A stretch of 64,000 nucleotides of DNA from Helopsaltes ochotensis (Eukaryota; Chordata; Aves; Passeriformes; Locustellidae), in the NCBI GenBank assembly GCA_013400155.1, contig VXBM01001558.1:62001-126000 (forward strand), read 5' to 3'. Made by a program: the position numbers and the translations under genes. Position 1 is the first letter of the stretch. Each line of letters starts with the position of its first letter. Below the pieces are notes generated by a model that saw only the letters and a program-made list of their open reading frames with translations, made no database searches and was not told the DNA's origin. Positions 47,741-59,625 of this stretch are shown here, piece by piece.

Positions 47741-49005
47741 CACCCTCAAGACACCCTCCCCAGGCCAGCTCTGTTTCCTCTGGGGAAAAAAAAAAAAAAT
47801 ACAGACAAAAAAACCTCATTTTCACCGAGAGCATCTCATCCCTTTCTCTCCGACTTCAAAAGGCAAAACAAACAGGTATTTTATGTAAATGTGGACATTA
47901 GAAACAAAAAATAGAACAGCAAACATCAAATTCCTTTTTCATAGGCAACTCAGCTTCCAGTGGCACAGCTGCAGATGAAAGTAGCAGCTACAAATTAATA
48001 TATCATAAGGTCTTACCAAAGGAACTGAATTGTCTCAAATGCCAAAAGTAAGACCAAAGACTAAATTATTTTCATTTACGGAACCGTAGGGAGGAATTGC
48101 TTTCATGTTCTGAGTTATGCGTTTAGGAGGAACCTAAGTTTAGCTTGTCAGCTTCTGACAAAAGTTCAAAACAATTTCCAAAACAATTTCGGAAGCATTT
48201 TGAAACATGGTTTCGATGGGGGAAATGGAAAGAAGACAAAATCCCTGCCTTTTTTTTTTTTTTTGGAGCTGCTTTTACAGTTCCAGCTCCTCGCGTGTGT
48301 TCTCCTGGAGATGCCTGGGATGAAGAATCTGCCTCCAAAGCACTTCCCAGCCCCATCCAGAAACACAGGGAAACTCCATGATGGCTTAAAACTACGAAAT
48401 ACAGATGTTATGGCCTGATTAGGAAGAACTTCCTGAAAATGTGGGCACAGGCAAACCCTAGAGCAGCTGGAATTTAAAGGTGGCCAAGTATCCTAAAAGG
48501 AATTATAAGACATTTCCAGCTCCTCCTTACAAGGAGCTATTTCAAAAGTGCATTGAATGGTTCCTTATCCGTCTCTGGCATCCCTCAGTGGTTTTTTCCA
48601 TCTCCTTTCCTTGAATATTGTTGTTTAAGGTAAACCAGGGGCTGATCTGGACCAAAATTTGGAAGTGAAAGGAAAAGCCATTGCATGAGTTTGAATATTC
48701 TCTCCTTTTACTCCCAAAATGACTTCTTTTACCCTCAAAATGCTGATCAGCCACTTGCAAATCAATGTCACCTTGAACACACGGTGGCAATTCCATCAAA
48801 TTGCTAACACCAAAACCTTGGGCTCTGAATCAGCAAACTGCTTTACTAAAATGAGAATTTCACTACATTAGACAAGTCAGTAAATGAAGTGTTTTACACA
48901 AAAAGTGAAGAATTATCCTGTTAGAGATGAAGATTTCTTGTGTTCCTTTTGGCATGAAAGGTGGGAACACAGCGTGACTCCCCCGTGGTGCTGGAACAAA
49001 GGCAC

Positions 49006-49077
49006 GGGATGTGATCCTGACCTTGGGATGTGATCCTGACCTTGGGATGTGATCCCGACCTTGGGATGTGATCCTGA
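49006..49077. repeat. 19-bp minisatellite, almost four copies
   Basis: The unit gggatgtgatcctgacctt starts at 49006, 49025, 49044 and 49063; the third has one substitution and the fourth is partial. Confidence 0.92.
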
Positions 49078-50386
49078 GCCTGGCACAGCAAGACTGGCAG
49101 GCAGGAAAGGGAGAGGACCCTGATGTTCTCATGCACCAAAAACAGGCAGGCAAAGTTCTCAGAGGTTATTTCTGTCACTGTTAATGAGTGTGCAGAATTT
49201 TTACGTATATAACATCTATAAAATATATCCATTTCTATATATTTATCCCGCTAGTGAAGGTCAACAAAACGTAACACTAAATTTGAACTAAGCTTAAATT
49301 TGCAAACATTCCCTGTAATCCAGTCATTCACATTCATTTCTCCGTTTCCCCTCTTCCTCCATGGCTACAACTTTATCTCACCCAGAATATTTGAAACCAC
49401 TGCTTAATCCAGAGTATTTTAATCTGGAGGCAAAGCACTGCACAGAGAGGAGCTTTAGGAGAAACCTCCTAAAGGACCGCTCTAAAAGAGGAATTAGAGC
49501 TCAATTTTCCAGCTATTTTTATTCTTTTCCCCATTGATTCACACTACCAGATACATTCCACACAGGAAACAAATGAAAGTGTGGTTACATTTAAAATCTA
49601 GTTCCTTTGATTTGGCTCATGGCACAGAAACTGCCCAAGGAGGTGCTTTCAAAAACGACACAAAATTGCACGTTCAGAGTTATTTCTATGGAGGGGACAC
49701 CACAGCTTTAAAAGACAGAATCTGTTCTTAAATTTCATCTGGTTTTCTTCAATAAAACTTTATAAGGGTGGAAATAAATGGAGCAGATGGACAAAACAAG
49801 GTATTTTACAGTGCAGCTTTGTGGGTTTGGAAACCACGTTAACTCCAACAGGAAAAATGAAAAGCATGGAAATCGATTGAGAAGCATTTCCAAAGGAGCT
49901 GGGGCAGTGGCAATGAAAGAATGAGGGAATTAGGGATGAACAACCCCTCTTAGGACATCTGAAGATACTCCTCAACACCAAGAAAGACTGGGAAATGTTT
50001 TTGTTTTTAACTTGAAATACTCCTCGGATATTCTACCGGCGCTGAGGAGAGTCAGGAATTATCAATATATCCCATTTCTGCTTCCTCAGGACTTCCTGTT
50101 CAGCATGGGATAAAGACAAGACTATTTTTAAGGATAAAAATTCCAAACCTCTGTCCTAACTGTGAGCCATTGGGCTTTGTATTGCTCCAAATTTTCCGTG
50201 AGGAACTGCCTGGGGGAAGGATCCCTTTGTGCTTGAAGGAAAAAACCATTGGCAGGGAAAGGTTCTCTTTGTACTTTTGCTCCTTCACTTGTAGGGCCAG
50301 AATTCCACAGGGCCACACAAAACCCAAGGTGAAATCCCCACCTGAGGGAACACTCCGAGGTCACCTGGCAATAACGTGAGGAGAAC

Positions 50387-50830
50387 ACAATTCCAGACTG
50401 GTTTGGGTGGGAATGGACCTTAAATCCCACCCAGTGCCACCCCTGCCATGGCAGGGACACCTGCACTGTCCCAGGCTGCTCCAGCCCCAGTGTCCAACCT
50501 GGCCTTGGGCACTGCCAGGGATCTGGGAATTCCGTCCCAGCCCCTGCCCACCCTCCCAGGCAGCAATTCCTGCCCAATCTCCCCTCCAGCCCTGCCCTCT
50601 GGCAGTGGGAGCCCTTCCCTGTGTCCTGTCCCTCCATCCCTTGTCCCCAGTCCCTCTCCAGCTCTCCTGGAGCCCCTTCAGGGGGGCTCTGAGCTCTCCC
50701 TGGAGCCTTCTCCTCTCCAGGTGAGCATTCCCAGCTCTCCCAGCCTGGCTCCCGAGGGGTCCAGCCCTTGGAGCAGCTCCGTGGCCTCCTCTGGATGCTG
50801 TCCATGAGCTCACTGTTCCTCCTGTGCTGG
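50387..50830 (-). mobile_element. CR1 LINE, about 440 bp 3' fragment
   Basis: The reversed order is 'tccagactggtttgggtgg', 'ccatggcagggacacctgc', 'aattcctgcccaatctccc', 'ctccagctctcctggagcc' and 'ggcctcctctggatgctgtcc'. An internal deletion joins 'gatctgggaattccgtccc'. Confidence 0.88.
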
Positions 50831-51975
50831 GCTGGCACAAGGAACGCTCCCTGCAATGCTGACCACGCTGTAACTGCCCTGTCTCCACTCGCCAACACCA
50901 GTTGAGGCAGGAAGAATGCCCAAACACAAACTTTCCCAATCCTGTTTCAATCTCTCCCGAAGTTCAGGAACCCCAGAGTTCTCCTGTTCACAGGTAACAC
51001 ACGCTGGGAGGGTTTCCCAACACCTCCACCACAGCTCCCAAGGCACTCGGAGCTGCTGAAGCAAAACCACTTTCAAAACGACTCAAAAAGGAAATAAATC
51101 CCAAGGGCTTCAGATGTTCCTCATCAGCTCTCCAAGTGCTCCTCATTTCAAACACCGGGTGCTTCCCAAAGCAGCAGGAAGAACCCAAAGATGGCTCAAT
51201 CTCCTGACTCCTATTTATTCAGAATGGATTTTATTAGGGAGTTAAGGAGGCTTCAGAAGCCAAGATTAAAGTTATGGTGCATTTTTATAAGGAGAGCAGG
51301 AGCTGTGGTTCAGGATTTTATATAAGGAAACGCTGACAACTTTACAGCCACAGTAGCTTCCAGTAAATGCAGAAGAGATTTCTCCAGGCAACTGGTAAAT
51401 ATAATGTTTTTCCCTTATACTTTCATCTCAGTACACATAAAAGCATTTGACACACTTAATAAAATGTCACCAGCATAAAACACCACACAAAGGAATGCTA
51501 AATAATGACAGAACTGCAATTATTGAGGAAAAAAAATGAGCATTAGGAACATTTCCAGCCTCTCTCTACATTACTGGGGCGACGGAATTCGGATTTAAAA
51601 GCCTTTTTTAAATTCTTTCTTGTAGCACCAACGAAATCATTTCTGGACATACACCTCCATCCACCAGCACCCAACTCGAGGCCATACGCCAAACATGCAA
51701 TTCACCCTCCAAAAATAAAGGGAATTATCCTAAGACACGGACAGAATTTTACTGCACCTCCAGCTGGCTCCGAATTCCAGCTTCCCAGACTGATGCTAAT
51801 TTTTGGTGGACACCCAGAGCCCTACACCAGGCTCCTCCAGAGGCAGTTCCTCGGTAATTGCTGGCAGCAGAGCGGGGGGAAGGCAGGGCAGGCTGGCTGC
51901 AGCCTGGTGCTCGCTGTTTCCAAGCAACCCCGTTGTGCCCGAGCGGAGCCGGGCAGCTCTGCCCTCCGTACTCAC

Positions 51976-52070
51976 TTGTTCTGCATCATGTTCATGATCA
52001 CCCAGTCGAAGGGATAGACGTTCTTCCCGATGAGGTTCTTGAACATGATGAATGTCTCCATCAGGAAATC
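51976..52070 (-). CDS. DOCK1: DOCK1 internal exon
   Basis: This 95-nt exon encodes residues 35-65 and the first two bases of codon 66. It starts DFLMETFIMFKN and ends WVIMNMMQN. The acceptor has a long T-rich tract (a poly-A run on the plus strand) ending in tag before GATTTC. The donor is AACAA followed by gtgagt. It enters in phase 0 from the exon at 57262-57363 and leaves two bases that combine with the A of the next exon to make a lysine codon. It belongs to the helical region before DHR-2. The intron that follows in transcription is 35.1 kb, by far the longest wholly inside the window. Confidence 0.95.
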
Positions 52071-53344
52071 CTAAAAAAAAAAAAAAAGAGACAGCATCTG
52101 GAGAAAACGAGACCGAAAAACAACAAGGGATGGTGGCAGTTATTAATGGCAGTGCCCCAGAGGGGTCCTGGTGCTCTGCTTCCTCAAAAAAAAAGCTGTT
52201 TTTCATAAAAAAACACACCTTAATAAATCCTGCTCAAGCACATTTGTACACGATGCCCATAAATCCTACAAGAATTCCTTTTCAGAAATTGTAACAACAG
52301 TCATCCCACATTTAAGCAACCCATGGGATTCATCAAGGCCAAGCACTGGTTCACGTTATCCAAAAGGAGTTTCTGCTGGAAAAAACATCTTTATTTTTCT
52401 ATATTATGGACAAAATCTCCCAGTTCCTTCGTGGATTGTGACACGCCTGTCATGACATACTTTTGGGAAATTGATAAAAGCTCACTGGTTCATGGAGAGA
52501 GGAAAAAACCAAAGCTAAATATTTATTTATCTCTTACGATTGCACTAAAAATACTCCCTGGAGTCAGGTGATGAATAATCCCTCCCTTCATGGATATTCT
52601 CCAGAAATGGAAATTATTTATGTATTAAAATAAAAACACGTTCCAGCTCAGATCATCACCCCCATCTGGGGCAGAGGACAAAAAATGGTTTGGGCATCCC
52701 GAAACTGGGAGAGACCCTCCCCAAAGGGAGCAGCAGGAATTGCTTTTGCAAGTGAAAACCTGCCCAAGACCAAGTTATAATTTAACAGCATAAACCAATT
52801 TATTTCCACACAGCTACAAACAAACAATTCTTTGGACCAGAAACTTTGTGTACTTTACAATGTAAATCATCTCCTGCAATTTGGGAATCTGTAATCGCTA
52901 TCTAACAATTTCAGTAATATCAAATGCTGTGAGAAAGATAAAGGGGAAGAGAACTTTATGCAGAAAGTCCTTGATCCACTTCACACAGAGATAAAAATGG
53001 ACTTTTATTCCAAGGTTAGAATATCTTCCCTTTGATACAGTTTCTCAGTAATGGTATTTATCTGGTCTATCTTTAAAATGTCAAATGCCTACAAAAAAAA
53101 AATCCCCACTATGTTCCATCGAGTGGACTTTTAACTACGACCGGATTCTGTGTAACCTTTTCAGTGAGAAACCAATCTGAAGTCCCTGCTCTCATCAGTC
53201 TTTCTCCAGGTCTGAGAGCCAGGATCTTCAGCAGATTTATCTTTTAATCCACTGCTCTGTTCAGATGTTTTCCTGGCTCAGAAATTCCCCGTCAGTGGAC
53301 GCAGGGAGCTGCAGACATCCTGAGGACACGGCTTGGAGATCAAG

Positions 53345-53840
53345 AATCCCAGAACCCCTGACTGGTTTGGGTGGGAAGGACCTTAAAGCTCATCTTGTTC
53401 CCCAATTCCCACTGTCCCAGGGTGCTCCAGCCTGGTCTTGGGCACTGCCAGGGATCCAGGGGCAGCCACAGCTGCTGTGGGCACCCTGTGCCAGGGCCTG
53501 CCCACCCTCACAGGGAGGAATTCCTGCCCAAAATCCCATCCAGCCCGGCATTTTGTCAGTTTAAAGCCCTTCCCTGTGTCCTGCCCCTCCATCCCTTGTC
53601 CCCAGTCCCTCTCCAGCTCTCCTGGAGCCCCTTCAGGCCATGGAAGGAGCTCTGAGCTCTCCCTGGAGCCTTCTCCTCTCCAGGCTGCTCCTTCCTGATC
53701 CCCATCCTTCTGCTGGAGGTTCTCACTTCCCAAATATTGCTGCAAAAAAGCTCCTTGTGCAAACATCTCCCCACGGGATTCAGGGCAAAGGAGCTTGGAT
53801 GGGTTTGTGTGACTTAAACCAACTGAGCCAACTCAGCTCC
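53345..53840 (-). mobile_element. CR1 LINE with the same unusual 5' flank as 30062-30600
   Basis: 53345-53685 is a normal reversed CR1 tail. From about 53690 to 53840 the sequence ('catccttctgctggaggttc', 'cttcccaaatattgctgc', 'gacttaaaccaactgag') parallels 30435-30590 rather than the canonical CR1 body. Confidence 0.82.
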
Positions 53841-53844
53841 TCTG

Positions 53845-53990
53845 GACCAGCTGGCAGCTGCTCTGGGCACCCTGTGCCAGGGCCTGCCCACCCTCACAGC
53901 CAGGAATTCCCTCCCAAAATCCCATCTGTCCTTGCCCTCTGGCAGTGGGAAGCCATTCCCTGTGTCCTGTCCCTCCAGGCCCTGGTAAAT
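53845..53990 (-). mobile_element. CR1 LINE internal fragment
   Basis: 'gctgctctgggcaccctgtg', 'ccagggcctgcccaccctc' and 'ctctggcagtgggaagcc' repeat the middle of the adjacent copy. It lacks the tail, so it is a nested or duplicated piece. Confidence 0.75.
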
Positions 53991-54039
53991 ATTCTCTCTC
54001 CATCTTTCTTATTTCACAAAGCAAAGTGACATTTCCCCC

Positions 54040-54150
54040 CCTCTGGAGTCGTTCCAGACCCACCTGGAGCTGCCCTGGCAGGGGGCTGGACTGGGTGATT
54101 TCCAGTGGTCCCTTCCAATCCCAGCTATTTTGGGATTCTGGGAATTCCCA
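54040..54150 (+). mobile_element. CR1 LINE tail, short
   Basis: 'ggagctgccctggcaggggg', 'ctggactgggtgatttcc' and 'tcccttccaatcccagctat' in sense order. Confidence 0.75.
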
Positions 54151-54256
54151 GGGTACTGGGCCCCACCATGTGCTCAATACTCCTGGTAAAACAGCTCCTC
54201 TGTTATTTCATCCTGGTAAAACAGCTCCTCTGTTCTTTTGCCACACAACATCAGCA

Positions 54257-54370
54257 AGGATCACAGAATCCCAGAATTCTTTAGTGGGAAAAGACCCCCA
54301 GGACCCTCAAATCCATCCTCTGGCCCAACACCACCGTGCCCAGGGAGCCAGATCCCGAGGTTGGGCACGG
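54257..54370 (-). mobile_element. CR1 LINE tail, short
   Basis: 'atcacagaatcccagaattc', 'gtgggaaaagacccccagg' and 'ggcccaacaccaccgtgccc' in reversed order. Confidence 0.7.
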
Positions 54371-55249
54371 ACAGGATGGAGCTGCTCCAGCTGCAGGTGT
54401 CACCTCTGGCTACAGCCACGCTCACCCCAGAGCCTCTCCTCCAGCTCAGGAAAATCTGCCTCCACTGAAGAGCTCAAACTGCACACTTCCCTGCTCCTTT
54501 TCCCTGTGCTTTGGTGGAAGAATTCCCTTGTTGATGATTTGGTTCCTTCCTGAGCCTGGGGGTTCTGACCTACTTTGCTGATTCAGCTCTGCATTTCCAT
54601 CCCCTGATATTTACATTTTAATAACCCCCACAACTCACCCAGGTGCTTTAAATAATGCTTTGTAACAATGGAGCTAATTATTGATCAAATAAAAGGCTCC
54701 TGATGCTCACCTGGGGTTTATGTATTCATAATACTGCTCTCTTTTCCATTTTATGGTTCTCATTGAAAAGCAAATGGTTTGGATGAATTAACCTCACTTT
54801 ATGAGGAAAACTCAGGGTTTTTTAGGGGCTGGGAAGAGAGGGAAGCCACCAGGACAAGAAAAAGCTGCTTATTTTTAGTATAACTGGAAGCGGGACAAAT
54901 ATTTCTGAACATAAAAACCTGCACTAAAGGAGGAAGGGTTACAACTCCTGCTCTCTCTCCAACTACAAATACAAATCCTATTTAATAGGAAACAGAATTC
55001 ACAGCAGGTAAGACCCCTAAAAAAATTCCCATCCACTGATGGAAAGGAAACAGCCTGAGCTCAGCCTGAGATTCTCCACATGGCAGAACATTATCAGGCA
55101 TTTTTTGTCAACTAAACCACAAGTGTCTCAAATAGAAATATTTTTTACCAAGTAAGAAGAGGGAAAAAAAATCAGTTGGTTCCAGAAACAACCTCCCTGA
55201 TCTCGGATAATGTTTCATCTCAGGATGACAGCAGAATGGCAGATTTTGA

Positions 55250-55305
55250 TTTTACAGAATCACCGAGTGAAGAGCAGAGTTTGGGCTGGAAGGGATCTTA
55301 AAGCA
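55250..55305 (-). mobile_element. Possible CR1 tail remnant
   Basis: Only 'acagaatcaccgagtg' and 'gtttgggctggaagggatc' are recognisable, and the sequence then departs from the family. Confidence 0.4.
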
Positions 55306-55969
55306 AGAAATTCCTCTTGGAACAGCCATCCCTTAGTAAATCTAAACTCTCCATTCTGCAGAGAGGTAAAAGACTGGTTTTATTGCACTCCACCTCATCC
55401 TTTTGTGGACTTTTGAGGCCAAATATGACCATTATAATAATCTAAACCTGCCACCTACATAACACAGACCATAAAGTTTCCTCCAGCACTTCCAGCCCTG
55501 AGCTTCCAACTCCTGCTCGAGCAAGAGCAGAGGCTGAAGGAAGATTTAAGGGTCTCCAGCGGTGAAAAAGAAACCACAGCTTAAGTTTTCCCTTTTTCTT
55601 CCCTTTTTTTTTTTTAACAAAAAGCTTTTCATTTCTCCCTGGTTGAATTTAGTCTCAGTTCTAAATCACTGCTTTGTGATTAAACTGAATCCTCTGCAAT
55701 AGGAGGTGCAGTTTTCACCTCCAGCTCTGGGTTTAAAAGCAAAGACTCCTGGATTTCAGTTCTGCTGGGTGAGTCAAATGAGAGTGGCACAAAAAATCGC
55801 AGGGTCAAAGAAGCAGAAAAACCTTTAAAATGAAAAAGCAAAAAATAGAAGAAAATTTTGTTTACTCCCTGTAATTTCCTTTAGTCACAGGATTAACAAT
55901 GCTCTGCCATTAAACCTCCACACCTTAATGAATTTATTATTTAAAATTTATTAATTTATTATTTAAAAT

Positions 55970-56136
55970 CAGCTCTGAGCTTTAGAGATGCCAGGCCTGG
56001 TGCAAGAAGAGGCTTCAGCCCCTGAAATCTGGAACAGGGCAAAGAGCTCAAACCTCATCCAACACAGGCAGAAAGAAGAATAACACAAATTCAAGACAAA
56101 CTGGGAAGTCCAAACATTAAAACTACACAAAAGGAG
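55970..56136 (+). repeat. Local duplication, copy A
   Basis: This roughly 167-bp block, starting cagctctgagctttagagat and ending at the aaggagg region, recurs 371 bp downstream at about 90 percent identity by eye. It is not a CR1 or simple repeat. Confidence 0.9.
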
Positions 56137-56340
56137 GACCTTGGCTTTCTTTTCTGCCTTCCCTCTGCTATAACCACTCTTTTCAGCCCACTTAGTTTGG
56201 GAATGTTCTGCTCTTGGTGCCCATCCTTGTGAATGATCCAAGATCCCAAAAGAAGCTGGGTGGGAAGCAGCCCTTTCTATGCAGAGATCCCATTTCCAGC
56301 AATTTGTAGTTGGATTTTGCCTTCTCCCTCTTAAAAAAAC

Positions 56341-56507
56341 CAGCTCTGAGCTTTAGAGATTCCCAGAGCAGGTGCCAAAAGAGGCTTCAGCACCTGAAAT
56401 CTGGAACAGGGCAAAGAGCTCAAACCTTGCCCAGCACAGGCAGAAAGAAGAATAACACGAATTCAAGACAAACTGGGACATCCAAACATTAAAATTACAC
56501 GAAGAGG
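56341..56507 (+). repeat. Local duplication, copy B
   Basis: This is the second copy of the block at 55970-56136, in the same orientation. Both copies contain 'ctgaaatctggaacagggc' and 'gcagaaagaagaataacac'. The approximately 205 bp between them is unique. Confidence 0.9.
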
Positions 56508-57261
56508 AAGTGCTGGTGTTGTTCTGGTGGGGCTGGAAGGAAGAAGAGAAGCTGCAGAAGGATGAAAACCGGGGTGGAAGGTGGCTGGAGCAGCCCAGGG
56601 GGGCAGCAGGGATGGGACATCACCGGCTGCTGGAGCTCAGCCAGGGCTGGGTGTCCCCTCCCTGCCCGGCCATATGGCACTGGCACTTTCAGGTTATTAC
56701 AGAGCTCTCTCCCCAGCTAGAAGCTGCCTTCTATTATGCTTTAATTAACTTGGGTTGTTGCCTTAGCCAGGCTACCCAACGACTCTGAGAAGACAAATTT
56801 CAATTATTATTGCTTAGTTAACAACTAAGGGCATCTTTAAGGTGAAAGTGTTTTGCATAAAAGGCAAAAGGGGAAGTGAGCAGATCTCTAAGTAAAAGCT
56901 ACTTCAAAATCAGGACATCTGGAAGATTTAACACTGGAAGTTCCTTTCCTAAAAAAAGCCTTTTTAACTTTTTTTTTTCTTCTTTCCTTACCAGATTTTT
57001 GTAATGTCTCATCAGTATTATTTTTACTGCTTTCTTTTAACTGCCTTCAATCCACTGTCTCGTGCTTTAAAACACTGACCAGCTCCAGCTGCACTCCTGT
57101 GGGTGTCACAGTGCTTAAATAAATTATTTTATATCAAATCTGTAATGCCAAGCACATTTTGTTCACACCTCACAAGTGCATTTAATGACCAGGAACAGGG
57201 GGAAAAAAACCCAACCACAAGCTGAGGCATCTTATGAAGAGATAAAACAAATGAAACTCAC

Positions 57262-57363
57262 CACAACATCCGACCTCATCTTGCCAAAAGTCTTGATTAA
57301 ATGGGCGTAGTGATAATCCTCCATTTGCCTCAGGATGGCTGTCATGCAGGCCACGAAGCTCCC
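57262..57363 (-). CDS. DOCK1: DOCK1 internal exon (first coding exon in the window)
   Basis: This 102-nt exon encodes residues 1-34 of the segment in this window. It begins GSFVACMTAILRQM and ends FGKMRSDVV. The acceptor is tttgccag before GGGAGC and the donor is GTG followed by gtgagt; both edges are in phase 0. The residues belong to the alpha-helical, armadillo-like region between DHR-1 and DHR-2, which is a scaffold rather than catalytic. In human DOCK1, as I recall it, the equivalent text follows a segment ending SELI. No such exon is visible between here and 64000, so the preceding intron exceeds 6.6 kb. The match to family wording is near-exact and both splice sites are good. Confidence 0.95.
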
Positions 57364-59243
57364 CTGGCAAAAAGCAAAGGAAAGGAATCCATTATTTAGG
57401 ATAATGCAACAATAATACTGCCTATCAAAACATAACATTGCTGGAGAGTCAAGCACAGTATGCAGAGGAGATAATTCTATCATTAAAATTCATTAATGCA
57501 TATGCAAAATTCTTTCAAGGAAACGAAACAAAAAAACAAACCCAACCCATCTCGAAGTTTCCAATTTCCAATCTCAGGGGTTTATCGCTGAAGCTTTTGC
57601 GACGCATTCTTCATCTAAAAATTCCTCAGACATTAAAGTCTCTGCAAGGTAATAAACAGCACACCTAAAAATATCGCCCAATACCAGCATTTGCATTTGG
57701 AAAGTCAAGATTCTGCTCGAGGAAGAAATCTTTTCGAAATGATCATTCGGAGCACTCCAGCTAAACTAAACCAACCCCAAGTTTTCATTTCACCCCGTGG
57801 TATTGGCAGACACAAGGATGCTTAAAAAAACACCTCCAAAATCCAGGAAATCCCATAAAACCAGAAGAGCAGCACCATCCAGATCTCTCTCAAACCACAG
57901 GAAGAGTAAAACGTGACCAAAAGAAAGTTTAGTTTTTCCTCCTGGTGTGTGAGGTGTTGCAGTAACAATCCAACTCATTGCCAAGGCTCCTGGGTGTAGT
58001 AAAATCCCAAAAATGGGAGCTTCCTGTCCACTCTCCCGCTCTGCCTGTCTGCTGAAGGCCTGTTAACATCTTTTCTGGTCTCCAATGCAGGAGGAAAAAC
58101 ATTAAAAATTGGTAAAAAAACCCAGCAGAATGGCTTAGAAAAGAAGTGATTCTTTCTATGGTTTGATAGAATTGCAAATGCCCCTTTCTGTGCTGTTTTC
58201 CAGGTTATTCCATGCCACAGCCCAGGAGAACACTCTCCTGGGAATTTTCTCTCCATAAAGGCACAGAGCCTTTATTGTTACCTTTAAGATAAGCATTCAT
58301 TTCAATTTAAAATCTTCATTTCCAGATCAGCCCAAGTAATTGAGATTAAACCCAAAACGACACCGGGTCACCTGCATGTGCTCTGAGCCCTCTTATTTAC
58401 AGGTTAATCCCCAAATTCCACCTGACCAGCACTCCTGCAATTTGCTTTTCTCCTGCAGTGGAGCTGAGATCTAAACTCCTGCAGGACTGATTTTGTCCAT
58501 GTGGGAATATCGGATTTTCCAGAGGATGGGAGCTCCGTGGCACCTGCAGGCTCCATGAATACGCAAGGAAAGGCCACCTGAGCTGCTGTTCTGGGACATC
58601 AGAAGAACGTTCCAACAGCCCCTGCCAAGAACAGAAGCTGGGGCTCTACAAAGACAATGTTTCCTCCTATGAAATGGAAATGAGGCGGGACCAGCTCAAA
58701 ACTCCAAACGTTAATTGTCACAGCAGCGCCTAACGAGCTCCTGCCACGGCAAACACCGGCTCATGCCTACAAGGAGACATTCCACGGCCACATTCCCTCC
58801 TGTCTCCTCTAACGATGCCATCAACGCCAGTGCTGTGCCAGCACCAGGCGGAATGGTGCATTTTTTACCTTGGCTGCTGCAGGTTAGGCTGCAGATGGAG
58901 CTCGGCCCATCCCAGCGCTGTGCACGGCCCAGGGGAGCTGGGACAGACCTTGTTTTGCCCATGGCAGCTTTTCACAGACTCTGAAATACCCTCCAAGCCC
59001 ATTTCTTGGTAAAGACATGGATCTGGTTTTAGTTTTATTCACTTCAACCCCACTCTGGCAAATCCAGCCCTTCCCAGGTGACCAACAGCTCTGCTTCCTG
59101 CCAACAAACTCAGTTCTCAAACTGGCTGATAATTTAGGGTACATTTTTGTTTATTTATCTGTTTGGGGAGTAATTGAAGTTAATACACATGGCTGCAAGA
59201 GTTAAAAGAGGGATTTCCTACCTGAGGAACTTCTCATGGCCTC

Positions 59244-59268
59244 TTTTCATATCAAACTGATATGAAAA
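59244..59268. repeat. Inverted repeat, 11-bp arms with 3-nt loop
   Basis: ttttcatatca, then aac, then tgatatgaaaa. It abuts the tail of the CR1 at 59281-59625. Confidence 0.85.
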
Positions 59269-59280
59269 AAAAACAAAGCA

Positions 59281-59625
59281 TAGAATCCCAGAAGGGTTTA
59301 GGTTGGAACAGACCACAAAGTTCACCCAGTGCCACCCCTGCCATGGCAGGGACACCTTCCCTGTCCCAGGCTGCTCCAGCCTGGCCTTGGGCACTGCCAG
59401 GGATCCAGGGGCAGCCACAGCTGCTCTGGGCACCCTGTGCCAGGGCTGCCCACCCTCCCAGGGAACAATTCCTGCCCCAAATCCCATCCAGCCCTGCATT
59501 TTGTCAGTTTGAAGCCCTTTCCTGTGTCCTGTCCCTCCATGCCTTGTCCCCAGTCCCTCTCCAGCTCTCCTGGAGCCCCTTCAGGCCCTGCTCCTGCTTT
59601 AGAGCCTTCTCCTCTCCAGGTGAGC
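59281..59625 (-). mobile_element. CR1 LINE tail
   Basis: The reversed canonical order is 'aatcccagaagggtttagg', 'ccatggcagggacaccttcc', 'ggatccaggggcagccac', 'caattcctgccccaaatcc' and 'ccttctcctctccagg'. Confidence 0.9.

Larger units (their letters stand above)
16865..51975 (-). other. DOCK1: DOCK1 giant intron, 35.1 kb
   Basis: This interval contains most of the mobile elements in the window: CR1 copies from 20519 to 50830 and two LTR-like fragments (23470-23610, 36360-36556). It also has a palindrome at 18041-18076, simple repeats at 19283-19335, 21961-22040, 40260-40318 and 49006-49077, poly-A tracts at 34011-34173, and a CpG-rich patch at 47250-47345. I see no recognisable gene in 16870-18000, 18130-19280, 19340-20515, 22050-23460, 24480-25580, 27170-28740, 30610-31860, 32080-33190, 33540-34000, 34180-35310, 35440-36355, 36560-37650, 38970-40250, 40320-42740, 42850-44210, 44440-45355, 47745-49005, 49080-50385 or 50835-51970. 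Weak old CR1-like text occurs at about 36140-36235. Confidence 0.85.
52071..57261 (-). other. DOCK1: DOCK1 intron, 5.2 kb
   Basis: It contains a CR1 cluster at 53345-54370, a possible short CR1 at 55250-55305 and a 167-bp local duplication (55970-56136 and 56341-56507). I see nothing recognisable in 52080-53340, 54380-55245, 55310-55965 or 56515-57260. Confidence 0.85.

Noticed and set aside
50128..50939. Minus-strand reading frames of 192 and 256 codons, the longest in the window
   Set aside because: They lie over a reversed CR1 tail, whose GC-rich sequence has few stops. The peptide matches no protein family and repeats at every other CR1 copy.
59220..59254. A 35-nt minus-strand block with good acceptor (tatcag) and donor (CTCAG, gtagga), open as FDMKRGHEKFLR
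   Set aside because: It ends in phase 2, which cannot join the phase-0 exon at 57262-57363. The acceptor is part of a hairpin abutting a CR1 tail, and the wording does not match the DOCK1 text I recall upstream.
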